Below the pieces are notes generated by a model that did not search any database, had not been told where the DNA came from, and saw only the letters and a list, made by a program, of their open reading frames with translations. A DNA stretch of 64,000 nucleotides. It comes from Mesorhizobium sp. SOD10 (GTDB taxonomy: Bacteria; Pseudomonadota; Alphaproteobacteria; Rhizobiales; Rhizobiaceae). The stretch is from positions 62,001-126,000 of the forward strand of contig CCNA01000008.1 in the NCBI GenBank assembly GCA_000824805.1, given 5' to 3'. Shown in pieces: positions 18,798 through 27,320 of this stretch. The translations under genes were made by a program, and so were the position numbers. Each line of letters begins with the position of its first letter. The first letter of the stretch is position 1.

Positions 18798-19763
18798 ATG
18801 GCGATCAGACCGGCAGAACAGCTCATCCACAAGGCGGCCTGGCTTTACTATGCACACGGCCTTCGTCAGGACGAAGTGGCGAGCCAGCTCAACATTTCAC
18901 GCGCCTCGGTCGCCATGTATCTGCGCAAGGCGCGCGAGACCGGCATCGTCAACATCTCGACCTCGACGCAGCTCTTCACCGACGACGTCATGGCGCGCAA
19001 GGTTGAAGACGCCTTCGGCCTGGACGCCGTCTGGATCGCGCCGGAAAATGCGTATCTCGCAGACCCCTCGACCGATATCGCCGTGCTGGCAGCAAGCGTC
19101 TTTCTCGAGCTGGTGAAGAAGGGCGACCGCATCGGCGTCGCCTGGGGCCGCACCATCTATACCATCGCCGATATCATGTCCTTCGCCGACCTGCAGGACG
19201 TGACCGTGGTGCAGCTCTGCGGCAATCTCGGCGCGCCTTATTCCTATCGGCCCGACCAGTGCACGATGGAGATCGCGCGGCGGCTCAACGCCAAGGGCCT
19301 GAACTTCTACGCGCCGCTGGTGCTGTCGACGGAAGGGCTGGCGAAGAGCCTGCGCGCCGAGCCGGTGATCCGCGATCAGCTGGCCGGCATCGCCGACTGC
19401 GATCTGGCGCTCTACTCTGTCGGCGCCGTCGACGCCGACAGCCATCTGGTGAAGTGCGGCGCGCTGTCGCCGGCCGAAATGGAAACGCTGCGCAGCCAGG
19501 GTGCCGCCGGCGTCATCGCCGGGCAGATCATCGACGCCAGGGGCGAAGTGCTCGACTGCAGCTACAACCGGCGCGTCATCTCCGCCGAGCTTGCCTCGCT
19601 GCGCGCGATCGAGAAGCGGCTGATGGTGGTGCAGGAGGATACGAAGTTCGAGCCGCTGCTTTCGGCCATCGCCGGCGGGCTCTGCACGCATCTGGTGATT
19701 GGCGCGCATATGGCCGAACGCCTGCTGCAGCACGCCGCCGCAGCAACCAGGAAGGCCTCTTAG
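18798..19763 (+). CDS. SorC-family sugar-binding transcriptional regulator
   Basis: 321 residues. A helix-turn-helix near 17-50 (AHGLRQDEVASQLNISRAS) is followed by the SorC sugar-phosphate-sensing domain (RIGVAWGRTIYTIAD, QLCGNLGAPYSYRPDQC, VGAVDADSHLVKCGAL, GEVLDCSYNRRVIS). I chose ATG 18798, with GAGGAGG just upstream, over ORF readings that extend further. It lies 79 bases before the aldolase/dehydrogenase gene, which it probably controls in response to a phosphorylated sugar. Confidence 0.85.
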   Translation: MAIRPAEQLIHKAAWLYYAHGLRQDEVASQLNISRASVAMYLRKARETGIVNISTSTQLFTDDVMARKVEDAFGLDAVWIAPENAYLADPSTDIAVLAASVFLELVKKGDRIGVAWGRTIYTIADIMSFADLQDVTVVQLCGNLGAPYSYRPDQCTMEIARRLNAKGLNFYAPLVLSTEGLAKSLRAEPVIRDQLAGIADCDLALYSVGAVDADSHLVKCGALSPAEMETLRSQGAAGVIAGQIIDARGEVLDCSYNRRVISAELASLRAIEKRLMVVQEDTKFEPLLSAIAGGLCTHLVIGAHMAERLLQHAAAATRKAS

Positions 19764-19842
19764 AAACCTCTCGCCGCTTCTGTCATACGGACGTCGCGGC
19801 TTTCTGTTCATGAGCAAAAAGACGAGTATCGGACGGAACGAC

Positions 19843-21897
19843 ATGAAGAACCTTTGGAACGACGCCGACGCGGAAAAGATGGTTGCCGACTATGCCAAGA
19901 AAGGCGTCGGCCGCGACCTTGCGCTGCGCGTCTACACGACCCGCCTGCTCGGCGGCGAGCCGCGCCTGGTGCTGCATGGCGGCGGCAACACCTCCTGCAA
20001 GACCAAGGCCACCGATCTCGTCGGCGACGAATGGGACGTGCTCTGCGTCAAGGGTAGCGGCTGGGACATGGCGGTCATCGAACCGCAAGGCCTGCCGGCG
20101 GTGAAGATGGGCGCGTTGCTCAAGGCGCGCGGACTGGACAAGCTCTCGGACGAGGACATGGTGGCGCTGCAGCGTTCCAACCTCATCGATCCCGCCTCCC
20201 CCAACCCCTCGGTCGAAACGCTGCTGCACGCTTTCCTGCCGCACAAGTTTGTCGACCACACGCATTCGACGGCAATCCTCGCCATCGTCGACCAGGAAGA
20301 CAGCAAGCCACTGATCAAGGCCGTGTTCGGCGACAAAATGGGCTACGTGCCTTACATCAAGCCGGGTTTCGACCTCGCCAAGGTCGCGGCGGAAGTGTTC
20401 GACGCCGACCCGAGCGTCGAGGGCCTGATCCTCGACAAGCACGGCATCTTCACCTTCGGCGACGATGCGAAGCAGGCCTATGATCGCATGATCCATTATG
20501 TGACTGTGGCCGAGGATTATGTCGCCAAGAACGGCAAGCCGCAGGCGGCCAAGGCGGCGCTGCCGGCAAAGCTTGCCAAGCCGAGCGACATCGCGCCGGC
20601 GCTGCGCGGCGCGGTTGCCGTGGCGCGCGGCGAAGGCCGCTTCGACCGGATGATCAGCGACTTCCGCACGTCGGATGCGATCCTCGATTTCATTAATTCG
20701 GCGAACATCGCCGAGTTGGCCGGGCGCGGCGTGTCGACGCCGGACCTGTCGATCCGCATCAAGACCGGACCGATGGCGGTGCCGGCGCCCGACGCGGACA
20801 AGCTCGGCGACTATAAGGCCGTCATCAAGAGTCATGTCGAGGCTTTTGCCAACGACTACCGCGCCTATTTCGAGACCAATGATGCGCTGGACGACGTCAA
20901 GCGGACCATGCTCGACCCGATGCCGCGCCTGACGCTGATGCCGGGGCTCGGCATGTTCGGCCATGGCCGCACGCTGAAGGATGCGAAGATCGCGTCGGAT
21001 GTCGGCGAAATGTGGATCGAGGCGGTGCGCGGCGCGGAAGCGGTTGGCAATTTCCATCCGCTCTCCAAGGCCGATCTCTTCCCGCTCGAATACTGGTCGC
21101 TGGAGCAGGCCAAGCTCGCTTCCAACAAGCCGAAGCCGCTGACCGGCCAGGTGGTGTTGATCACCGGTGGCGCCGGAGCCATCGGCGCCGCGACGGCAAA
21201 ACTGTTCGCGGCCAATGGCGCGCATGCCGTCGTCGTCGATCTCGACGCGGGCAAGGCCGCGGAAGCGGCGAAGGCGGCCGGCAACAACTCGGTCAGCGTC
21301 GGCGCCGACATCACCAATCCTGCCGAGATGCGCGCCGCCTTCGACAAGGCGGTCGCCGTCTATGGCGGCGTCGACATCCTGGTCTCGAATGCCGGCGCTG
21401 CCTGGGAAGGCCGGATCGGCGAGCTCGACGACGCCACCTTGCGCAAAAGCTTCGAGCTCAACTTCTTCGCCCATCAGTCGGCGGCGCAGAATGCGGTTCG
21501 CATCATGTTGGAACAGGGCACGGGCGGCGTGCTGCTCTTCAACACCTCGAAGCAGGCGATCAATCCCGGGCCGAAATTCGGCGCCTACGGTCTGCCCAAG
21601 GCGGCGACCTTGTTCCTGTCGCGCCAGTATGCGCTTGACTACGGCGCCTACGGCATCCGCTCCAATGCGGTGAATGCCGACCGCATCCGCTCCGGTCTCC
21701 TGACCGACGCGATGATCGCCAGCCGGTCGGGCGCGCGCGGCGTGTCGGAGAAGGAATACATGTCCGGCAATCTGCTTGGACAGGAAGTAACGGCCGACGA
21801 CGTGGCGCAGGCCTTCCTGCACCAGGCGCTTGCTGAACGCACCACGGCCGATGTGACGACGGTCGACGGCGGCAATATCGCGGCGGCGCTGCGCTGA
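19843..21897 (+). CDS. Bifunctional class II aldolase / short-chain dehydrogenase (RhaD-like architecture)
   Basis: 684 residues. The N-terminal two thirds (about 1-400) is a class II (AraD/FucA) aldolase: GGGNTSCKT binds substrate phosphate, and the zinc histidines lie in VDHTHST and DKHGIFT. The C-terminal third (from about 437) is a short-chain dehydrogenase with TGGAGAIG, SNAGAA, and the active-site S and YGLPK (Y-x3-K). The enzyme should cleave a ketose 1-phosphate to DHAP and an aldehyde and convert that aldehyde with NAD(P). Rhizobial RhaD has this same architecture and splits rhamnulose 1-phosphate; no other rhamnose genes are near. A 5-deoxy- or methylthio-ribulose 1-phosphate substrate is an alternative, given mtnK-mtnA 7 kb away. 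Confidence 0.8.
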   Translation: MKNLWNDADAEKMVADYAKKGVGRDLALRVYTTRLLGGEPRLVLHGGGNTSCKTKATDLVGDEWDVLCVKGSGWDMAVIEPQGLPAVKMGALLKARGLDKLSDEDMVALQRSNLIDPASPNPSVETLLHAFLPHKFVDHTHSTAILAIVDQEDSKPLIKAVFGDKMGYVPYIKPGFDLAKVAAEVFDADPSVEGLILDKHGIFTFGDDAKQAYDRMIHYVTVAEDYVAKNGKPQAAKAALPAKLAKPSDIAPALRGAVAVARGEGRFDRMISDFRTSDAILDFINSANIAELAGRGVSTPDLSIRIKTGPMAVPAPDADKLGDYKAVIKSHVEAFANDYRAYFETNDALDDVKRTMLDPMPRLTLMPGLGMFGHGRTLKDAKIASDVGEMWIEAVRGAEAVGNFHPLSKADLFPLEYWSLEQAKLASNKPKPLTGQVVLITGGAGAIGAATAKLFAANGAHAVVVDLDAGKAAEAAKAAGNNSVSVGADITNPAEMRAAFDKAVAVYGGVDILVSNAGAAWEGRIGELDDATLRKSFELNFFAHQSAAQNAVRIMLEQGTGGVLLFNTSKQAINPGPKFGAYGLPKAATLFLSRQYALDYGAYGIRSNAVNADRIRSGLLTDAMIASRSGARGVSEKEYMSGNLLGQEVTADDVAQAFLHQALAERTTADVTTVDGGNIAAALR

Positions 21898-21923
21898 CCA
21901 GGCAGACGTATCCACCACTCCCG

Positions 21924-21960
21924 GAGCGGTTCATCGCTCTTCGGAAACGACGAACCGCTC
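21924..21960. terminator. Hairpin after the aldolase/dehydrogenase gene
   Basis: GAGCGGTTC (21924-21932) and GAACCGCTC (21952-21960) form a 9-bp stem 27 bases after the stop codon. No T-run follows, so termination is uncertain. The space up to 22124 before ddl holds nothing else that I recognise. Confidence 0.45.
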
Positions 21961-22124
21961 AGTCTCCCTGTTGCGCGGTTCAGACGCAGGCTTTTCACGC
22001 TTCTGCTGAAGAACTGCTCGAACCGGCCAAAATCCGCTCCAATCCTTCGCGTATTGCTCAATGAGTTTAAGGGCGCCTTGTGTTTCGCATGCGAGCCCAA
22101 CCTTGCTCATTGGTGGAGCTCCAG

Positions 22125-23189
22125 ATGGCGGCGAAAAGACTTCGTATCGGCGTACTCTTCGGCGGGCGCTCCGCCGAGCATGACGTATCGCTGCTTTCAG
22201 CAACCAATGTCATGCGGGCGCTCGACCCTGCGAAATACGATGCAGTTCCGATCTTCGTCACCCGCGAAGGGCAATGGCTGCTGAGCCGCTTCGCGGACGG
22301 CGCGCTGGCGACGCCATCCGCCGGCACGCAGCTCTGCCTGGTGCCGGGCGGCCATGGACGGATGCTGGCGATCCCTGCAAACGGCACGCCCCACGAACTG
22401 CCCGCCATCGATATCCTGTTTCCGGTCCTGCACGGCCTGCATGGCGAGGACGGCGCGGTGCAGGGTCTTGCCGAGGTGGCGCGCGTGCCGCTCGCCGGCT
22501 GCGGCATATTGGGGTCCGCAACGGCGCTCGACAAGGACATCGCCAAGCGGCTGCTCAAGGCGGCCGGACTGCCCGTCGCCCGCTCGGTGACGATCGATGG
22601 GGGTGTCGCGCCTTCGCTCGCCGAGCTGGAAGAGCAACTCGGCCTGCCGCTGTTCATCAAGCCGGCGCGGCAGGGCTCGTCGGTCGGCGTCGCAAAGGTC
22701 AATGCCAGCCAGGAATTCGACCCCGCGCTGGCAGAAGCCTTCCAGCACGACCGCAAGCTGCTGGCGGAGGAATTCGTTCGTGGCCGCGAGATCGAATTCA
22801 GCGTGCTTGAGAGCCCCGCGGGCGAACTCTTCGTTTCGCGGCCCGGCGAGATCGTGCCCGCGGAAAGCCATGGTTTCTACAACTACCAGGCCAAATATAT
22901 CGACGAGAACGGCGCGGCCTTGATCGTGCCGGCCGAGCTGCCGCCGGAGGTCGAGGATGCCATGCGCGCCATGGCTGCAAAGGCGTTCAGGGCGCTCGGC
23001 TGCGACGGGATGGCCCGCGTCGACTTCTTCCTGATGCCGGACATGACATTCCTGATCAATGAGCTCAACACCATTCCCGGCTTCACCGACATCAGCATGT
23101 ACGCCAAGGCCATGGCGGCGAGCGACGTCAGCTACTCGGAAGTCATCGACCGCCTGGTGGCACATGGGCTGGCGCGCGCCGGCCGGTGA
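22125..23189 (+). CDS. ddl: D-alanine-D-alanine ligase
   Basis: 354 residues of the ATP-grasp family. The N-terminal RIGVLFGGRSAEHDVSLLSA signature, the PVLHGLHGEDGAVQGL segment, the central KPARQGSSVGVAKV glycine loop and the C-terminal metal-binding DFFLMPD and NELNTIPGFTDISMY are all present. It forms the D-Ala-D-Ala dipeptide for peptidoglycan from two D-alanines. It stands alone, away from any mur cluster, so it is likely a second Ddl or the DdlA-type copy. I chose ATG 22125 with GGAG 8 bases upstream; the longer upstream reading adds 15 unrelated residues. It converges on the regulator that follows, 13 bases away. Confidence 0.88.
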   Translation: MAAKRLRIGVLFGGRSAEHDVSLLSATNVMRALDPAKYDAVPIFVTREGQWLLSRFADGALATPSAGTQLCLVPGGHGRMLAIPANGTPHELPAIDILFPVLHGLHGEDGAVQGLAEVARVPLAGCGILGSATALDKDIAKRLLKAAGLPVARSVTIDGGVAPSLAELEEQLGLPLFIKPARQGSSVGVAKVNASQEFDPALAEAFQHDRKLLAEEFVRGREIEFSVLESPAGELFVSRPGEIVPAESHGFYNYQAKYIDENGAALIVPAELPPEVEDAMRAMAAKAFRALGCDGMARVDFFLMPDMTFLINELNTIPGFTDISMYAKAMAASDVSYSEVIDRLVAHGLARAGR

Positions 23190-23202
23190 GGTTACGCCGG
23201 CC

Positions 23203-24708
23203 TCACTCCGGCAGGCCGGCCTTCCTGAACCCGTCGACGAAATGCTCAAGCATCGCATCGTCGCGGAACGGCTCCGTCTCGACCCAGCGCTGCGTGGAGA
23301 AATGCGGATTGCCGACGAGGAACAGGGCGACCTCGGTGCGCGCCTCGTCGATGCGGCCGAGCTGCGCCAGGCTTGCCGCCAGGAAGCGGCGCGAGCTGGT
23401 GCGGTAGGTCTCATCGCGGCGCAGCGTCTCGACGGCGGCTTCATAGTCACGGGCCGCATATTGCGCCTGACCTAGCGTCAGATAATACCAGCTCGGCGGA
23501 AACGGGTTGAGCCGGAACGCTTTGCGAATGTGCTCAAGGCCCTCGTCTATCCGCCCGCCCAGCACGTCTATATCGGACAAGGTCGCCCAGATATCGGCCT
23601 CGTTCGGGTCGAGCTCGATCGCCTTGGCGAATTCCGCCTCGGACTGTTCGAAGTCTCGTTCATAGGCAAGCAGGTTCGCCAGAACCCAGCGGCAACCGGC
23701 GTCGTTGGGGTCGATCGCCACGGCCTTGCGCGCCAGTTCCAGAGCCGTGCTGCGGGCAGGCTCGAACGGCTCGCCCCAATGAACCCAGCCCATCCAGTGG
23801 TTCATGGCGAGCCAGCGATAGGCCTCCGCGTAATCCGGGTCGAGAGAGATCGCGCGCGTCAGCATCAGATGCGCTTCGCGCGCCATCTGCGGCGACTCGT
23901 CGAACAGTTTTCGTGCCCGCACGACGAGATCATAGGCCTCGAGGTTCTTCGGCCGATGGCGCGCCGGCGGGGCGCGCAGCCGGCCGAGCAATGCCTCGAC
24001 GATCTTGGCCGTCGCCTCGTCCTGAACGGCGAAGATATCTTCCAAACCCCGATCGAAACGCTCCGCCCAGAGATGTTCGCCGCTCAGCGCATCGATCAGC
24101 TGTGCATTGATGCGCACCCGCCCCGCGGCGCGCCTGGCGCTACCCTCCAGCAGATAGCGCACGCCGAGCTCGCCAGCGATGGCACGCACATCCATGGCCT
24201 TGCCCTTATAGGCAAAGACCGAATTGCGCGCGATGACAAAGAGGCCGGGGATCCGTGAGAGATCGGTGATCAGGTCTTCGGTCAGGCCATCGGCGAAAGC
24301 GTCCTGCTCGGGATCGCTGCCTAGATTGACGAAGGGCAGCACGGCGATCGACGGCTTGTCGGGCAGCGGCAAGGGTTTGGGCCTGGCATCGGCCTGTTCG
24401 ACGGTACCTGTGAAGCGATATCCGACGCGCGGCACCGTGGCGATCCACTCGCCGCCACCGGTCGCCGGACCGAGCAGCTTCCTGAGTTGCGCGATCTGGA
24501 CGGTGAGATTGCCTTCCTCGACGGCCGTGCCCGGCCAGGCCGCGTCCATCAGCTCGGCCTTGCCCAGGATCTCGCCCGGGCGCGCGACAAGCGCTTCCAG
24601 CAGCTTCAGCCCGCGATGCCCGGCGGCGACGGGAACATCGCCCCGAAGCAGCGTTCCGGCGCCCGGATCAAGCACGAACGGTCCAAAGGCAAAGCGCGAT
24701 CCCTGCAT
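23203..24708 (-). CDS. CadC-like winged-helix regulator with TolB-like and TPR domains
   Basis: 501 residues. Residues about 5-95 are an OmpR/PhoB-type winged helix (LRGDVPVAAGHRGLKLLEALV, then IAQLRKLLG and IATVPRVGYRF). Next comes a TolB-N-like module, about 110-230 (SIAVLPFVNLGSDPEQDAFADG, LTEDLITDLSRI), and tetratricopeptide repeats to the end (LTRAISLDPDYAEAYRWLA, FAKAIELDPNEADIWATLS). No transmembrane helix is apparent, unlike E. coli CadC. Rhizobial genomes hold many of these, often labelled adenylate cyclase for the TolB-like part although no cyclase domain is present. The start is uncertain; an upstream codon at 24786 is possible. Target genes are unknown. Confidence 0.75.
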   Translation of the reverse strand: MQGSRFAFGPFVLDPGAGTLLRGDVPVAAGHRGLKLLEALVARPGEILGKAELMDAAWPGTAVEEGNLTVQIAQLRKLLGPATGGGEWIATVPRVGYRFTGTVEQADARPKPLPLPDKPSIAVLPFVNLGSDPEQDAFADGLTEDLITDLSRIPGLFVIARNSVFAYKGKAMDVRAIAGELGVRYLLEGSARRAAGRVRINAQLIDALSGEHLWAERFDRGLEDIFAVQDEATAKIVEALLGRLRAPPARHRPKNLEAYDLVVRARKLFDESPQMAREAHLMLTRAISLDPDYAEAYRWLAMNHWMGWVHWGEPFEPARSTALELARKAVAIDPNDAGCRWVLANLLAYERDFEQSEAEFAKAIELDPNEADIWATLSDIDVLGGRIDEGLEHIRKAFRLNPFPPSWYYLTLGQAQYAARDYEAAVETLRRDETYRTSSRRFLAASLAQLGRIDEARTEVALFLVGNPHFSTQRWVETEPFRDDAMLEHFVDGFRKAGLPE

Positions 24709-24843
24709 GCGGCGATCTATAGCCGATTTGGAAGTTTTGAGAACTATTTGGGAGGGCTTAATTACGCCGCCGGCCGCCTGCGGCACACTGCAATCTCAAT
24801 CAGGTCGAGGGCTCTCGGAACCCTCATTTCGATGGAGGCTGCC

Positions 24844-25080
24844 ATGAACGACAGCTTTGCACCTTCTACATGTCTGGCGACGCCCACAATGCACACCGGC
24901 CGCTCGCGCTACAGCCTCTCAGCTTTGCGCAGCCTCATCGCCGAGCGCCGCGAGCAGGCCCGCTTTCGCTTCGACCTCAAGCGCATGGCGGCGGATAATC
25001 CGCATCTGATCGACGATATCGGGCTGACTAAAGAAGAGGTCGAGGCGGAGATCGCCAAGCTGCCCTTCTGGCAGCGATAA
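24844..25080 (+). CDS. Small DUF1127-family basic protein
   Basis: 78 residues. The C-terminal half is a DUF1127 motif: arginine-rich RREQARFRFDLKRM, then DNPHLIDDIGLTKEEVEAEI and a final FWQR. Family members in rhizobia are small cytoplasmic proteins tied to RNA turnover and stress; phosphate and carbon phenotypes are reported for some. GGAGG lies 6 bases before the ATG. A terminator-like hairpin follows the stop. It is monocistronic. Confidence 0.75.
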   Translation: MNDSFAPSTCLATPTMHTGRSRYSLSALRSLIAERREQARFRFDLKRMAADNPHLIDDIGLTKEEVEAEIAKLPFWQR

Positions 25081-25106
25081 GACCGCTTCCAGCCGGCTGA
25101 AAAGAC

Positions 25107-25137
25107 GGAGAGCGGCCCATTGGGCCGCTCTCCTCAT
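25107..25137. terminator. Intrinsic terminator-like hairpin
   Basis: GGAGAGCGGCCCA (25107-25119) and TGGGCCGCTCTCC (25121-25133) form a near-continuous stem whose true loop is about CATTG, with a short T-rich tail. It lies between the convergent DUF1127 gene and the ABC binding-protein gene and may serve both. Confidence 0.75.
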
Positions 25138-25155
25138 TTGCGACCGCTTGACCCC

Positions 25156-26208
25156 TTACTTGGCGTTCGGGTTCGGCATCCAGGCCGGCATCGCGACATC
25201 GGCATGGGCGAACTGCGGCAGCTTGGCCGATAGGTCTTCCATGTTCTTAATGTCCTTGTCGATCAGCTCCTTCTGGGTGATCAGCGTCGGCGGCACGATG
25301 ACGTTGTGACCGGGATCCTCGCCGGCGAGAAGCTGCGCCAGCGCACGCACCGAAACCTGGCCGACGACAGCCGGGTTGGTGGCGGCGGTCGCCGCCCAGG
25401 CGCTGTCCGGCTCGCGCATCGCGGCGATGTCCGAGGTCGAGATGTCGGCCGAATAGATCTTGATCTTCTTGTTCAGGCCGGCTTCGTCGACGGCGATCTT
25501 CACGCCCTTGGCGAACTCGTCATAGGGCGCGAACATCACGTTGATGTCGGGATGCGCCTGCAGAACCGAGCGCGCCTGGTTGGCGACGGAGTTGGCGATC
25601 GGATTGTCGAGCGTGCCGAACTGGGCGACCTCGTTGATGCCCGAATATTTCTTCTTCACGTCCACCCAGGTCTCGTTGCGGCGGTCGAGCGGGGCGATGC
25701 CGGCGACATAGACATAGCCGGCCTTCCAGCTCTCGCCATTGTCCTTGATCGCCTGCTCGAGCGCGAGCTTGGCCAGGTCGCGATCGGACTGCTCGATCTG
25801 CGGGATCTTCGGGTTCTCGACATTGACATCGAAGGCAACGACCTTGATGCCGGCGTCGACCGCTCGCTGGGCGGCGTCCTTCATCGATTCCGTCAGGCCG
25901 TGCTGGATGATGATGCCCTGCACGCCGAGCGCGATCGCCTGGTCGACCATGTCGGCCTGAAGCGCCGCGTCCTGGCGGCTGTCCAGCACGCGCAGGTCGA
26001 CGCCGAGCGCCTTGGCCTGCGCCTCGACGCCGGAGAGGTAGGCCTGGAAGAAGTCACCCGTCGACAGATAACGAACCAGCGCGATCTTGACGCCCGGCTT
26101 GTCGAACGGCGCCGGGCGGTCCGCCGCCAATGCCGTGCCCTGCATCAGCAGCGCCGCGCCGGCGAGGCCGAGTGCCGCCTTCCCCAAAAGTCTTCTTGTG
26201 ATGCTCAC
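25156..26208 (-). CDS. Sugar ABC transporter, periplasmic binding protein (ribose/RbsB-like)
   Basis: 350 residues of the periplasmic-binding-protein-4 (ribose) type. A Sec signal ends at TALAA near residue 29. The two-lobe fold shows in KIALVRYLSTGDFFQAYLSG and LGVQGIIIQHG with VDAGIKVVAFDVNV. It feeds the permease and ATPase encoded just upstream on the same strand. Its ligand is not readable, but the unit diverges from mtnK-mtnA, so methylthioribose or another pentose-like sugar is a good guess. Note the gene order: ATPase, permease, binding protein. Confidence 0.85.
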   Translation of the reverse strand: MSITRRLLGKAALGLAGAALLMQGTALAADRPAPFDKPGVKIALVRYLSTGDFFQAYLSGVEAQAKALGVDLRVLDSRQDAALQADMVDQAIALGVQGIIIQHGLTESMKDAAQRAVDAGIKVVAFDVNVENPKIPQIEQSDRDLAKLALEQAIKDNGESWKAGYVYVAGIAPLDRRNETWVDVKKKYSGINEVAQFGTLDNPIANSVANQARSVLQAHPDINVMFAPYDEFAKGVKIAVDEAGLNKKIKIYSADISTSDIAAMREPDSAWAATAATNPAVVGQVSVRALAQLLAGEDPGHNVIVPPTLITQKELIDKDIKNMEDLSAKLPQFAHADVAMPAWMPNPNAK

Positions 26209-26247
26209 TTGGTTTTCCTCCGTTTTGTCTCAATGCCCCGGTCGAAA

Positions 26248-27288
26248 CTATCTCTTGCCCCTGCCGGAAAGGGCGAAGGTGAAGACAAGGGCGACGACGA
26301 GCACCGCGCCCTTGACGAAATCCTGCGTGTAATAAGGGGCGTTCATCATCGTCAGGCCTTGCAGCAGAACGCCGACGAACACCGCGCCGACGGCCGTGCC
26401 GAAGGCGTTGGGCTTGGCGGCGCCGAGCACCGCGTAACCGATGAGCGCCGCCGCTACTGCGTCGAGCAGGAGATTATTACCCGAGGCGATGTCGCCGCGT
26501 CCAAGCCGGGCGGCGAGCAAAATCCCGCCGATCGAGGCAAAAACTCCCGAAATGACATAGGCCCAGATTTTGTATGCCTTGACAGGCGCACCGGCGAGCT
26601 CGGCCGCCCTCTCATTGCTGCCGACGGCATACATCATGCGGCCGAAGCGGGTGTATTCGAGGAAGAACCAGATGAGCAGGGCGAGCACCACAAGCACCAC
26701 CACCGAGACCGGGATCAGGTTCGGGATGAAGAAGTCGATGCGGTGGCGGCCGAGCGCCAGGAAGGCTTCCGAGAACTTGCCGTTGGCGACCGAGCCGTCG
26801 GGCATGGTCATGCCTGTGGCGATCGAGCGGCCCTCCGTCGGAATGCGCTGCAGGCCGAGCAGCAGGAACATCATACCGAGCGTGGCGAGCAGATCGGGCA
26901 CGCGCATATAGACGATCAGCCAGCCGTTGATCAGGCCGACGATAACGCCGATGACCAGGCAGGCGATGACGGCGACGATCGCATTCTGTTCCAGCACCAC
27001 CATTGCGTAAGACGCCGCCATCATGGCGCTGGTGGCGACCGAGCCGATCGACAGGTCGAAACCGCCGACAACCAGGGTCGCGGTGACGCCGAGAGCCAGC
27101 ACGCCGGTGATGGCCACCGACTGGAAGATGAAGACGGCGCTCTGCGGTGACGCGAAGCCTTCCGCGGCGACCGCGAAATAGGCGATCAGCCCGATCAGCA
27201 GGACGATGAAGCCATAGCGGATGGCGTAATCGCGCAACGTCATCGAATGCTCTCGCGCCGCTGCCTTGTCCACCAAACTGGAACTCAT
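26248..27288 (-). CDS. Sugar ABC transporter, permease (RbsC-like)
   Basis: 346 residues, about nine to ten transmembrane segments, BPD_transp_2 family. The family loops VGGFDLSIGSV (about 80-90) and YAVGSNERAAELAGAPV with KAYKIWAYVISG (the coupling-helix region) are present. I chose ATG 27288, with GGAG 7 bases upstream; the longer frame would leave only a 4-base overlap with the ATPase gene, while the chosen start gives a 32-base gap. It follows the ATPase and precedes the binding protein in the same operon. Confidence 0.87.
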   Translation of the reverse strand: MSSSLVDKAAAREHSMTLRDYAIRYGFIVLLIGLIAYFAVAAEGFASPQSAVFIFQSVAITGVLALGVTATLVVGGFDLSIGSVATSAMMAASYAMVVLEQNAIVAVIACLVIGVIVGLINGWLIVYMRVPDLLATLGMMFLLLGLQRIPTEGRSIATGMTMPDGSVANGKFSEAFLALGRHRIDFFIPNLIPVSVVVLVVLALLIWFFLEYTRFGRMMYAVGSNERAAELAGAPVKAYKIWAYVISGVFASIGGILLAARLGRGDIASGNNLLLDAVAAALIGYAVLGAAKPNAFGTAVGAVFVGVLLQGLTMMNAPYYTQDFVKGAVLVVALVFTFALSGRGKR

Positions 27289-27320
27289 GCCTGCACTCCG
27301 AGTCTCGTCATCCTGCGATC

